Below, one piece after another: positions 24,507-32,554 of a stretch of DNA of 64,000 bases. The stretch spans positions 930,001 to 994,000 of the forward strand of contig OZ253558.1 of assembly GCA_965262745.1 (NCBI GenBank). Direction: 5' to 3'. The notes beneath the pieces were generated by a model. It was not told where the DNA came from. It ran no database searches and saw nothing but the letters and a program-made list of their open reading frames with translations. A program made the translations under genes and the position numbers. Origin of the DNA: JAJECS01 sp965262745 (lineage in GTDB: Bacteria > Chloroflexota > UBA11872). Within the stretch, counting starts at the first letter, position 1; every line of letters begins with the position of its first letter.

Positions 24507-26984
24507 TTGGTTGATACTGGCCAGGCAAGCCTTAGGGGCGGCACCCCCCGCCACGATAGCCCCCAAATTCAGGTTGCCCGCGCACCGACGGCGCACGCTG
24601 CACTCGGGGATCTTTACGTCGTGGTGCAGGGCGGGACGGATCGTCAGGGACGTGCGTTCGTCAACGCTGCCACTTCTACCTACTACGCCGCAGAGGCCGA
24701 CGACATCGCGTCGGCGTTGGTCACCGGCATGCGGCAAGCGTCGTACAGCGTGGCAGTGGCGGCTGGCCCAAGCGAGGCGTCCACGAGCGTCGGCGCAACC
24801 GGGGCCGTCATCGCCGATCGCGTCGTCTACATCGCCCAGATCATGCCCACCCAGGTGTACATTTTGCGCAACGGCGTGATCAACGCCCTGCCCGACGAGC
24901 GCGACTTCGATGCCGATTTCCAATCTGACCTCGATGTGGAGCAAGAGATCGACCTCTTTCGCGCGCACCTCGAAGCCGGTGACTGCCTGGTACTAGCCTC
25001 CACGGACCTTCGGCATGAGCTGACCGAACGCGAGATTCTCGGCATGCTGCGGCGCCGCTCCGCCCAGGAAGCAGCCCACGACATGTGCGCGCTCATCGCA
25101 CAGCGCGGGGGGCAGCATTGCGAGGTCCTGGTGGTGCAAATCAAGGATCTTGCTGCCCGCCGCGCCACCGCCGTTGGCGGGACCCCACGCGTCCTCGATG
25201 ACACGGCGCCCGAAGATCTGCTGATGGATGTGGACCAATCGCCGGCGAATCGGCGCGGATCGGCAATGAGCACGGATACCGCCGACGCCCGATCATCTTG
25301 GGTCGCCGAGCCGGCTGCCGGTCGGCCGGTCGAACCAACGGGACGGTATGCCGACGATTTCCCGCCGAACCGCCCCCTTGGCCGGCCGGCGCCGCAGCGC
25401 TCCTTGGCGCAACGCATAGTCTCGCTGCCGGTTACGCTGCTCACGCTCATCGTCGTGCTGCCAATGGTGGGCGTGCGTGCGCTTGTCGACCTTGTTGCCG
25501 GCCGAGGCCGCCGCAATCGCATTGCGCACTCCCGTGAGGCTCCGCAATCACCATCCGATAACCTTGACGACGACTGGGCAAGCCTTCGTGACCTGCGATC
25601 GGCAGGCCCCGGGGCGCACCCAACCATGGGCAGCCCGGCGCAGCCTACCCGTCCCCTGGAATACGTAGGAACCGACTTGCAAGGACGCCGCGATCCGCTG
25701 CTGGTACGACGGCGCCGCTCCTTCCCAGGACCCGGCACCCTGCTCTTCGGCCTTTCGCTTGCCTTGCTCGTGGTCATGGCCGTCGTGCTCATCCTGCGAA
25801 ATTCACCGTCGCCGGACGCGGGCACTACGGGAGAAACGCCAACCCCCGACGGACCGGCACTCACCGCCACAGATGCTCCGCCCGACCTCCCACCGGTGGT
25901 CGCAGCCGGCCGGGCCACGGAACTGCTCACCCAAGCCGAAGACTTGTTCCGGCAGGCGCAAGACCGCGGCCCAACGGAAGGCCGCGCGGCCACGCTGTTG
26001 ATGCTGCGGGACGCCGAAGACTTGGCAAATCAAGCACTCGCCTCGGATACGGCCCGGCTTCTCGCGCAAGATATCAATGGCCTGATTGATGATATTACCC
26101 GGGAAGAAGAACGTGTCAATCGCGTTTATAAGATTGTTCCAAGCTCTACCATTGACGAATTCGATAGTGCAGGCATCGGTGGCGCAGTCGAGCCCCTGGA
26201 TGTTCGCTTGGATTCAAAGTATGTCATTGATGCCATTTCAGGTCTATTACTATCGTATGAAACCGCTCGACAAGGCTCCTCACTCCTCAGGAAGGGAGAC
26301 GTCGTGGGGTCGGTTACCGTTCAGGATCTGATTGCCGTGGTCGATCGATCGTTGAGCCCAATTGCCATCGACAACCGATACAATATCTTCAGTATTGACG
26401 AAGGCGGAAGCTCACGGCTCCTTCGCATCACTGGCACGGAGGAATGGCGTACACCTGTAGCCTTTGACAACTTCAACAATAACCTCTATGTGCTCGATCC
26501 AGGTGCGAATACGATATTCAAATACCAGTGGACGGCCGGTGGGTACGAATTAGGTCCGACCAGCTACTTGGACCCAAGGGATGAGATTGATATTTCAGAC
26601 GCTATTGACTTTGCGATTGACGGTGACATATATGTCCTATTCGATGACGGCTCGATTCGAAAGCTCAGCGGTGGCTCGGAAGTTGGATTCAGCATTTCGG
26701 GCCTAGAGGGCGAGGCGCTGCGTGCTACGCGGATCTTCACCGACCCCGACTCCGAGAGCCTCTATCTGGCAGACCGTGCCAGCAAACGCATTGTCGAAAT
26801 CGACAAGCGCGACGGGACCGCCGGGGCCTTCGTGCGGCAGTTCAAGTATGCGGGCTCGGATGACTTTTTCGGTGACATTCGGGGTCTCTGGGTCAGTGAG
26901 ATCGACGGGCGGCTGATCGTGCTCGGCAAGGACAAGCTGCGTCAGTTTGTGTTGCCACGCCTCGCCAACGGCGCGGGGACCTAG
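24507..26984 (+). CDS. Membrane protein with degenerate PP2C-like domain and extracytoplasmic beta-propeller
   Basis: An 825-residue protein with no clear named family. Residues 34-214 follow the PP2C phosphatase pattern (GATGAVIADRVVYIAQ, then VYILRNGVINALP, then AGDCLVLASTDL), but the metal-binding Asp residues are missing: the GDS motif reads MPTQ and the SDGL motif reads STDL. A disordered linker, a hydrophobic helix at 305-331, a second linker and a clear transmembrane helix at 411-432 follow. Next is a helical stretch (465-545), then a predicted beta-propeller (about 550-820). The start is TTG at 24507, the first codon after an in-frame stop, with AAGGA 12 bases upstream. Codons about 528-731 are AT-richer than the rest. 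Possibly a sensor linking the outside to a pseudo-phosphatase; this is inference. Confidence 0.7.
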   Translation: MVDTGQASLRGGTPRHDSPQIQVARAPTAHAALGDLYVVVQGGTDRQGRAFVNAATSTYYAAEADDIASALVTGMRQASYSVAVAAGPSEASTSVGATGAVIADRVVYIAQIMPTQVYILRNGVINALPDERDFDADFQSDLDVEQEIDLFRAHLEAGDCLVLASTDLRHELTEREILGMLRRRSAQEAAHDMCALIAQRGGQHCEVLVVQIKDLAARRATAVGGTPRVLDDTAPEDLLMDVDQSPANRRGSAMSTDTADARSSWVAEPAAGRPVEPTGRYADDFPPNRPLGRPAPQRSLAQRIVSLPVTLLTLIVVLPMVGVRALVDLVAGRGRRNRIAHSREAPQSPSDNLDDDWASLRDLRSAGPGAHPTMGSPAQPTRPLEYVGTDLQGRRDPLLVRRRRSFPGPGTLLFGLSLALLVVMAVVLILRNSPSPDAGTTGETPTPDGPALTATDAPPDLPPVVAAGRATELLTQAEDLFRQAQDRGPTEGRAATLLMLRDAEDLANQALASDTARLLAQDINGLIDDITREEERVNRVYKIVPSSTIDEFDSAGIGGAVEPLDVRLDSKYVIDAISGLLLSYETARQGSSLLRKGDVVGSVTVQDLIAVVDRSLSPIAIDNRYNIFSIDEGGSSRLLRITGTEEWRTPVAFDNFNNNLYVLDPGANTIFKYQWTAGGYELGPTSYLDPRDEIDISDAIDFAIDGDIYVLFDDGSIRKLSGGSEVGFSISGLEGEALRATRIFTDPDSESLYLADRASKRIVEIDKRDGTAGAFVRQFKYAGSDDFFGDIRGLWVSEIDGRLIVLGKDKLRQFVLPRLANGAGT

Positions 26985-27004
26985 AAGCGTCGCTCGGCTC
27001 GCAT

Positions 27005-27078
27005 TGGAGCGGGGAACGGGAATCGAACCCGCGTTTTGGGCTTGGGAAGCCCACGTTGGGCCACTCAACTATCCCCGC
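27005..27078 (-). tRNA. tRNA-Gly (anticodon CCC)
   Basis: Folds as a full cloverleaf on the minus strand: acceptor stem GCGGGGA pairs with TCCCCGC, D-stem GTTG pairs with CAAC, anticodon stem TGGGC pairs with GCCCA with loop TTCCCAA (anticodon CCC, reading GGG), and T-arm GCGGG-TTCGATT-CCCGT. The discriminator base is U73, normal for tRNA-Gly, and the CCA end is encoded. It lies alone between the propeller gene and the MoxR gene. Confidence 0.95.
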
Positions 27079-27209
27079 CAGGGACACCTCCGGGCCGTGC
27101 CCCAAGCTTCACGCGCGCCCGGCCGGCCGTCAACTGATACCGGTTCGGCTATAGTGCCGCTCGCTGGCTTGACGCGGGCGGGACGAGCCCCCAAGTAAGC
27201 GAGCCCCAT

Positions 27210-28157
27210 ATGGATGACATCGGCACGGTCGCACAACACGTCTCCGATAGCGTCAATCGGGTCATCGTTGGCAAACGCGACGCCGTTGAGCTGGCCGTCG
27301 TTGCTCTGCTGAGCAACGGCCATATTTTGATCGAGGACGTGCCCGGCGTCGGGAAGACAACGCTAGCGAAAGCCATGGCGAGGTCGCTGGGCCTCACGTT
27401 CAGCCGGGTGCAATTCACGCCGGACATGCTGCCCAGCGACGTGACGGGTGTGACCATCTACAACCAGAAGTCGCAGGAATTCGAGTTTCGTGCGGGTCCG
27501 GTTGTGTCGCAGATCCTCCTGGCGGATGAGGTGAATCGCGCAACGCCAAAGACGCAGTCGTCGCTCCTCGAGGCCATGGAGGAGCGCCAGATCACCGTCG
27601 ATGGCACTACGCACACGCTCCCAAGCCCATTTCTCGTCATGGCCACCCAGAATCCGATCGAATACGAGGGCACGTTTCCATTGCCAGAGGCCCAACTCGA
27701 CCGCTTCTTCTTGCGCATCAACCTGGGGTACCCGGAGCGGTCGGACGAAGTTCTAGTCCTCGGCGCCCAGCAGCACACGCATCCCCTCAGCGAAGTCAGT
27801 CAGGTGGTCGATGACGACACGATCCTGGCCGCCCAAGCAGCGGTGCGGGAGATATACATCGACCAACTGGTGCACGAGTACATCGTTGATCTCGTCCGGG
27901 CCACCCGAGAGCATGGCGAGATCTTCCTGGGAGCCAGCCCGCGGGGCAGCCTCTTTTTGTATCGCGGCAGCCAAGCGCTCGCGGCGATCCGCGGTCGCGA
28001 CTACGTCATCCCGGACGACGTGAAAGACCTAGCCGTGGCCGTCCTGTCCCACCGTGTGATCGTGAGCCCCGCCGCCCGCATCCGCAGCGTGGACACCCGC
28101 GACATCGTGCGGGAGGTCCTCGATACACTGCCGGTCCCGGGAGCAAGCGCCGCCTGA
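27210..28157 (+). CDS. MoxR family AAA+ ATPase
   Basis: AAA+ chaperone-like ATPase of 315 residues that helps mature or insert cofactors into partner proteins. Walker A is GVGKTTLAKA near residue 47, Walker B is ILLADEVNR near 105, sensor 1 is MATQNPIEYEGTFPLPEAQLDRF, and the C-terminal helical lid contains SPRGSLFLYRGSQALAAI. These are the standard MoxR signatures. MoxR genes are usually followed by DUF58 and transglutaminase or VWA genes; here the next gene is an alkyltransferase, so the client is unknown. The start is ATG at 27210. Confidence 0.92.
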   Translation: MDDIGTVAQHVSDSVNRVIVGKRDAVELAVVALLSNGHILIEDVPGVGKTTLAKAMARSLGLTFSRVQFTPDMLPSDVTGVTIYNQKSQEFEFRAGPVVSQILLADEVNRATPKTQSSLLEAMEERQITVDGTTHTLPSPFLVMATQNPIEYEGTFPLPEAQLDRFFLRINLGYPERSDEVLVLGAQQHTHPLSEVSQVVDDDTILAAQAAVREIYIDQLVHEYIVDLVRATREHGEIFLGASPRGSLFLYRGSQALAAIRGRDYVIPDDVKDLAVAVLSHRVIVSPAARIRSVDTRDIVREVLDTLPVPGASAA

Positions 28158-28161
28158 CCAC

Positions 28162-28773
28162 ATGACTGACGGTTTCCTCGAATTCGCACTGGCGGTCAGG
28201 ACCATTGAAGACTGGGGATGGTGCGGCGTCGCGGCGACCGAAGTGGGACTTGTGTGCGCAACATTGGCCCATACGCGCGAATCAGCATGCGTCACCGCCC
28301 TACAGCAAGCTTCAAGCGCCGCGAGTGCCAGGGCACGCGGCTCGGCCCGCCTTCGCCAAAGACGGGCCGAGCATGACCAATGGCCCCCGGCGGGCCGCGC
28401 CGCCTACCAATCGGCGGGCCACGGCCTCGAACAGCTGTGGGAGTACCTCACGGCAGGTCGCCAGCGCCTGGAAATCGCCCTGGACCACCGCGCCGGCACT
28501 GATTTCCAGCGCCGAACGTGGGAGGCTATTCGGCAGGTGCCGTTTGGCGAGACCCGCAGCTATGCATGGCTGGCCCGCGCCGTGGGCAGCCCCCATGCGA
28601 CGCGAGCGATAGGCCGAGCGGTTGGGTCGAGTCCCAACCTCATCTTCGTCCCATGCCACCGCATCGTCGGCTCACGCGGCCTGGGCGGCTACGCCCGCGG
28701 CATCAGCGTGAAACGGCAACTGCTCGATCACGAAGAGGCCTGGCCGCGGATGCGGCCGCTGCTGGGACCGTAA
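28162..28773 (+). CDS. ogt: Methylated-DNA-protein cysteine methyltransferase
   Basis: Suicide repair enzyme that takes the alkyl group from O6-alkylguanine onto its own cysteine. The 203 residues contain the N-terminal Ogt-like domain (degenerate, typical) and the C-terminal DNA-binding domain: FQRRTWEAIRQVPFGETRSYAWLA forms the helix-turn-helix with the Arg finger region. The reactive-site motif is PCHRIV, with the acceptor cysteine, followed by GLGGYARGISVKRQLLDHE. It starts 4 bases after the MoxR stop and is probably in the same transcript. Confidence 0.93.
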   Translation: MTDGFLEFALAVRTIEDWGWCGVAATEVGLVCATLAHTRESACVTALQQASSAASARARGSARLRQRRAEHDQWPPAGRAAYQSAGHGLEQLWEYLTAGRQRLEIALDHRAGTDFQRRTWEAIRQVPFGETRSYAWLARAVGSPHATRAIGRAVGSSPNLIFVPCHRIVGSRGLGGYARGISVKRQLLDHEEAWPRMRPLLGP

Positions 28774-28875
28774 GCGCGGCCTTCAAGCCAAGCCTGCGTC
28801 TCGCGAGGCGCGTTGCCCCCTGGGTCCCAGGCGAGCGGCGACGCCGCTCGCAGCAAACTCGGCAATTCCCGCCGC

Positions 28876-29733
28876 CTACATATCCAGCCCAATGTCGATT
28901 GCCGGCGCCGAGTGCGTCAGCGCGCCGATCGAAATATCGTGCACGCCGGTCTCGGCATATTCCCGCACGTTCGCCAAGGTCACGCCGCCAGTGACCTCCA
29001 AGCGCACGTTGCCGGTGACCCGCGCAACAGCCCGCCTCACGTCCGACGGCAACATGTTGTCAAAGAGCAAGCCGGGCGCGCCCGCGGCAACGGCCGCCAC
29101 CGCTTCGTCCGGAGATTCGACCTCAACCTGGATCGACATGCTCTCGGGAGCCGCGCGCCGCGCGCGCGCAACCGCCGCGGTTACGCCCCCCGCGGCGGCG
29201 ACGTGATTGTCCTTGATCAGAATCGCGTCATAGAGCCCAGCGCGATGATTCGCGCCGCCGCCCATCCGCACAGCGTATTTCTCGAGGGCTCGCAGCGTCG
29301 GAGTGGTCTTGCGCGTATCGAGGATGCGCACCCCAGTCCCGTCAACAGCGTCGACAAACGCCCGTGTAAGCGTGGCGATGCCACAGAGGCGTTGCAGAAA
29401 ATTCAGCGCGACGCGCTCACCCGTCAGCATGGCGCGGGTCGAGGCGCGCACGACCGCCGCGGTCTCGCCGGCGCTCACGCGCGATCCGTCGAGCGCCGCG
29501 GCATCCACGTCCGCCGCCGCGTCGAGCTGCGCGAACACTTCGCGCACCAGCGGCAGCCCGGCCATGATGCCGGACTCCCGAAATGCGATCCGCGCTTGTG
29601 CGGAGCCGCGCGCGTCGACGACGGTCATAGTTGTGACATCGCCCGCGCCAATGTCCTCCGCCAGCGCGCGGCGCACCACGTCTTGGATCGATTCGCGCGG
29701 CAGTTCAGGCCCCGTCATCAATCGATGCTTCAT
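28876..29733 (-). CDS. nadC: Nicotinate-nucleotide pyrophosphorylase (carboxylating)
   Basis: Converts quinolinate and PRPP to nicotinate mononucleotide, CO2 and pyrophosphate in de novo NAD synthesis. The 285 residues have the family length and motifs: LAEDIGAGDVTT near the N-terminus, GERVALNFLQRLCGIAT, DTRKTTPTLRALEKYAVRMG with the PRPP-binding basic residues, and GGANHRAGLYDAILIKDNH. EVTGGVTLANVREYAETGV closes the barrel. In the DTRKTTPTLR motif the usual Gly before Leu-Arg is Thr, a minor variation. No other NAD genes are adjacent. Confidence 0.94.
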   Translation of the reverse strand: MKHRLMTGPELPRESIQDVVRRALAEDIGAGDVTTMTVVDARGSAQARIAFRESGIMAGLPLVREVFAQLDAAADVDAAALDGSRVSAGETAAVVRASTRAMLTGERVALNFLQRLCGIATLTRAFVDAVDGTGVRILDTRKTTPTLRALEKYAVRMGGGANHRAGLYDAILIKDNHVAAAGGVTAAVARARRAAPESMSIQVEVESPDEAVAAVAAGAPGLLFDNMLPSDVRRAVARVTGNVRLEVTGGVTLANVREYAETGVHDISIGALTHSAPAIDIGLDM

Positions 29734-29866
29734 CTCGTGGTGGGACGACAGACCATCCTAGCCCGCGCCACGCACAGCCCGATTCGAACGTGAGAAAGCC
29801 GGCGATCTGCCCAAGATCCCGGTGCTAGCCTCGACCAATGGTCCTTCAGCAGCAGAGGGAGACGGC

Positions 29867-31123
29867 ATGACACTCCCCCGATTTGCCCTCACGGCGCTGC
29901 TCGCCGCTGGCCTGGCGCTGACGGTTGCCGCGTGTGACGGCGCTGCCGCGCCTCCCGCCGCATCGGCATTTGATCCATCGGTAACCCCTGCTCCACCGGC
30001 GGGATCGGCCCTCATCGCCACTCCGACAGCACTGGCCCAACTTCTCGCGGCGACACCAACCGTGGCCAAGGCGTCGCCGGACATTACCCGCGAGCCCACT
30101 GCCAACGAGGTTGTTCAGCGCACGCAGCTCACCATCCCGGACCTCGTCGAGCATGTCCGTCCCTCCGTGGTGCACATCGTGACCGAGGTGGCGACCCCGG
30201 ACGCAAGTGGCCAGCCCACGCCCGGCGGCGGCGTTGGCACCGGGTTCATCATTAGCGCCGAGGGCCACATCGTCACGAACAACCACGTCGTCGAGGGCGC
30301 CGACCGGATCGTCGTCACCTACCCCATCAGTGCAGCGGCGAGCGGGACACAAGCTACGCCGAACACCAGCCGACGCCACCCACGCCAGGCGGCGGATGCG
30401 GAAATCGTCGGCCGCGATCCACAGACGGACTTGGCCGTGCTTCGCATCGACGTGGACGGCCTGACACCGCTGCCGCTGGGCGCATCGTCGGATCTGCGCG
30501 CGGGTCAAACGGTGGTTGCCATTGGCCACGCCCTGGACCTGCCCGGCGGCCCGACGGTCACTGCAGGCGTCGTGAGCGCGCTGGGCCGGGTGTTGACCGG
30601 CATCGGTCCGCAGCGCCTCACCCTCAGCGATCTCATCCAGACCGACGCCTCAATCAACCCTGGCAATAGCGGCGGTCCGCTGCTCAATCTCTACGGTGAG
30701 GTTGTTGGCGTGAACTCGGCGGGCGCTGGCGCTGCCGAGGGCATTGGATTCGCCATTGCCATCGACAACGCCAAGCTGGTGATCGACGCCTTGATCAAGG
30801 ACGGCGTCGTCTCCCGAGGCTTCATGGGCATCCGATCCTCCACCATTACGCCGGCTATTGCGCGACAGTTCGGTTTGCCAGTGAGCCAAGGATTGTTCAT
30901 CCAAGCGATCACCGTGGGCGCCGGCGCCGAGCGTGCTGGCTTGCAGGCCGGCGACATCATTGTGGGCATCAACGACGACCCGGTTGGCGACATCGGCGAA
31001 TTGGGCCGCATTCTGGCAAAGTACGGACCTGGCACTACCGTTACAGTCTGGTACCTGCGGACGGATGCGGGAGACGAGCCCCAACGAACCGAAGTCATGC
31101 TGGGCGTGCAGCCCGATCGCTAG
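29867..31123 (+). CDS. HtrA/DegP-like serine protease, predicted lipoprotein
   Basis: Extracytoplasmic quality-control protease of family S1C, 418 residues. The start at 29867 has a clear AGAGGGAG ribosome binding site and gives a lipoprotein signal with lipobox TVAAC. A Pro/Ala-rich linker (25-85) precedes the trypsin-like domain with the full catalytic triad: His140 (TNNHVV), Asp188 (QTDLAV) and Ser268 (PGNSGGP). One PDZ domain follows (about 310-410; FIQAITVGAGAERAGLQAGDII). A basic loop of about 25 residues after His140 (TPNTSRRHPRQAA) is longer than usual. The neighbouring nadC gene is divergent. Confidence 0.93.
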   Translation: MTLPRFALTALLAAGLALTVAACDGAAAPPAASAFDPSVTPAPPAGSALIATPTALAQLLAATPTVAKASPDITREPTANEVVQRTQLTIPDLVEHVRPSVVHIVTEVATPDASGQPTPGGGVGTGFIISAEGHIVTNNHVVEGADRIVVTYPISAAASGTQATPNTSRRHPRQAADAEIVGRDPQTDLAVLRIDVDGLTPLPLGASSDLRAGQTVVAIGHALDLPGGPTVTAGVVSALGRVLTGIGPQRLTLSDLIQTDASINPGNSGGPLLNLYGEVVGVNSAGAGAAEGIGFAIAIDNAKLVIDALIKDGVVSRGFMGIRSSTITPAIARQFGLPVSQGLFIQAITVGAGAERAGLQAGDIIVGINDDPVGDIGELGRILAKYGPGTTVTVWYLRTDAGDEPQRTEVMLGVQPDR

Positions 31124-31186
31124 ACACGACGTATAGCCGGGGGCATCGCCCTCGGCAGGCATCCGTCCGCTCGTTCCGACCTGCCA

Positions 31187-32545
31187 ATGGCTGAAGACCT
31201 CTTCGAACACGCCTCTCGCGAGGCGACCGAAGCCGAGGCCCCGCTCGCGGCACGTATGCGGCCGCAAGTCCTCGACGAGTTTGTCGGTCAGCGCCACCTG
31301 TTGTCGCCCGGCTCTTCGCTTCGCGCCTCGATCGAGCGAGACACCCTGTGGTCGGCAATCCTCTGGGGACCGCCTGGGTCCGGCAAAACGACCTTGGCGC
31401 GGCTCGCGGCCGCTGCCACCAGCCGGCGTTTCGTCCAGCTCAGCGCGGTCACCTCCGGCGTGCGCGATATCCGCGACGCCATCGCCAAGGCTCGCGAGGC
31501 GCGGGCATACCAGCAGCGCCGCACCGTCCTGTTCATCGACGAGATTCACCGGTTCAACAAAGCCCAACAGGATGCGCTCCTGCCTCACGTCGAAGACGGC
31601 ACGATCGTCTTGTGGGGCGCGACCACCGAAAATCCATACACCAGCGTCATTGCGCCCCTGCTGTCGCGAGTTCGGGCGCTGCGGCTCGAGCCGCTCACAC
31701 GCGACGACCTGCGCCTGATCGTCCAGCGGGCCGTTACGAATGCGAGCCGCGGCCTCGGCACGTCGGGACTCGCCTTCGAGCCCGAGGCGATCAAGGCGAT
31801 CGTCGCGGGCGCTGCCGGCGACGCCCGCACGGCGCTGAATTGGACCGAGGCGGCAGCGCTGCACGCCACAGTGCTGGGTTCAGCCGACGTCAGCGTGGAT
31901 ACCGTTCGTCAAGCGGTGCTCGAACGCGGCGTTCGCTACGACCGCGCGGGCGATGACCACTTCGACACGATCTCGGCGTTCATCAAGAGCGTCCGCGGCT
32001 CGGACCCCGACGCTGCGCTGCTCTGGCTCGCCAAGATGATCCAGGCCGGCGAGGCCCCCGAGTTCATCGCCAGACGTCTGGTCATTCTGGCTTCGGAAGA
32101 CATCGGCAACGCCGATCCGCACGCCCTGCCTCTCGCAACCGCCGCCGCGGCCGCCGTCGAGCGCGTCGGATTGCCCGAGGGTCGTTTCGCCCTGGCGCAG
32201 GCGACGATCTATCTCGCCTGCGCACCCAAAAGCAATGCCGCCGGACGGGCGCTCGACGCCGCCGAGCACGCGATCACCGCGGGAGCGGACCTGGAAGTCC
32301 CGTCGCACTTGCGCAATACGCCGGCGCGGGGCCCGCACGACACCGGCCCAAACTACCTAAACCCACACGACCACGTGGGCAATTATGTCAAGCAACCGTA
32401 CGTGCCGCCTTCGTTGCGTGACGTCCGGTTCTACGACGGCCGCGGCTCGGGACATGAGTCCGAGCTGTGGCGCCAGCTACGCCAACGCCGCGACGCCGAT
32501 ACGGATGAAGCCTCCGACACCGTCGCGCCGGACCCGCCGCAGTGA
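31187..32545 (+). CDS. rarA: Replication-associated recombination ATPase RarA (MgsA)
   Basis: Clamp-loader-like AAA+ ATPase acting at stalled replication forks. The 452 residues show the N-terminal MRPQVLDEFVGQRHLL, Walker A GPPGSGKTTLARL, Walker B FIDEIHRFNKAQQDALLPHVEDG, and sensor 1 GATTENPYTSVIAPLLSR. The C-terminal helical tetramerisation region includes YDRAGDDHFDTISAFIKSVRGSD, IASEDIGNADP-like LASEDIGNADP, and the final FYDGRGSGHESEL segment. All are standard for the family. It follows the HtrA gene with 63 bases between them. Confidence 0.95.
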   Translation: MAEDLFEHASREATEAEAPLAARMRPQVLDEFVGQRHLLSPGSSLRASIERDTLWSAILWGPPGSGKTTLARLAAAATSRRFVQLSAVTSGVRDIRDAIAKAREARAYQQRRTVLFIDEIHRFNKAQQDALLPHVEDGTIVLWGATTENPYTSVIAPLLSRVRALRLEPLTRDDLRLIVQRAVTNASRGLGTSGLAFEPEAIKAIVAGAAGDARTALNWTEAAALHATVLGSADVSVDTVRQAVLERGVRYDRAGDDHFDTISAFIKSVRGSDPDAALLWLAKMIQAGEAPEFIARRLVILASEDIGNADPHALPLATAAAAAVERVGLPEGRFALAQATIYLACAPKSNAAGRALDAAEHAITAGADLEVPSHLRNTPARGPHDTGPNYLNPHDHVGNYVKQPYVPPSLRDVRFYDGRGSGHESELWRQLRQRRDADTDEASDTVAPDPPQ

Positions 32546-32554
32546 GCGCCTCGG

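Noticed and set aside
24507..25150. Functional PP2C phosphatase
   Set aside because: The fold pattern fits, but the Asp residues that bind the two metals are not present, so activity is not claimed.
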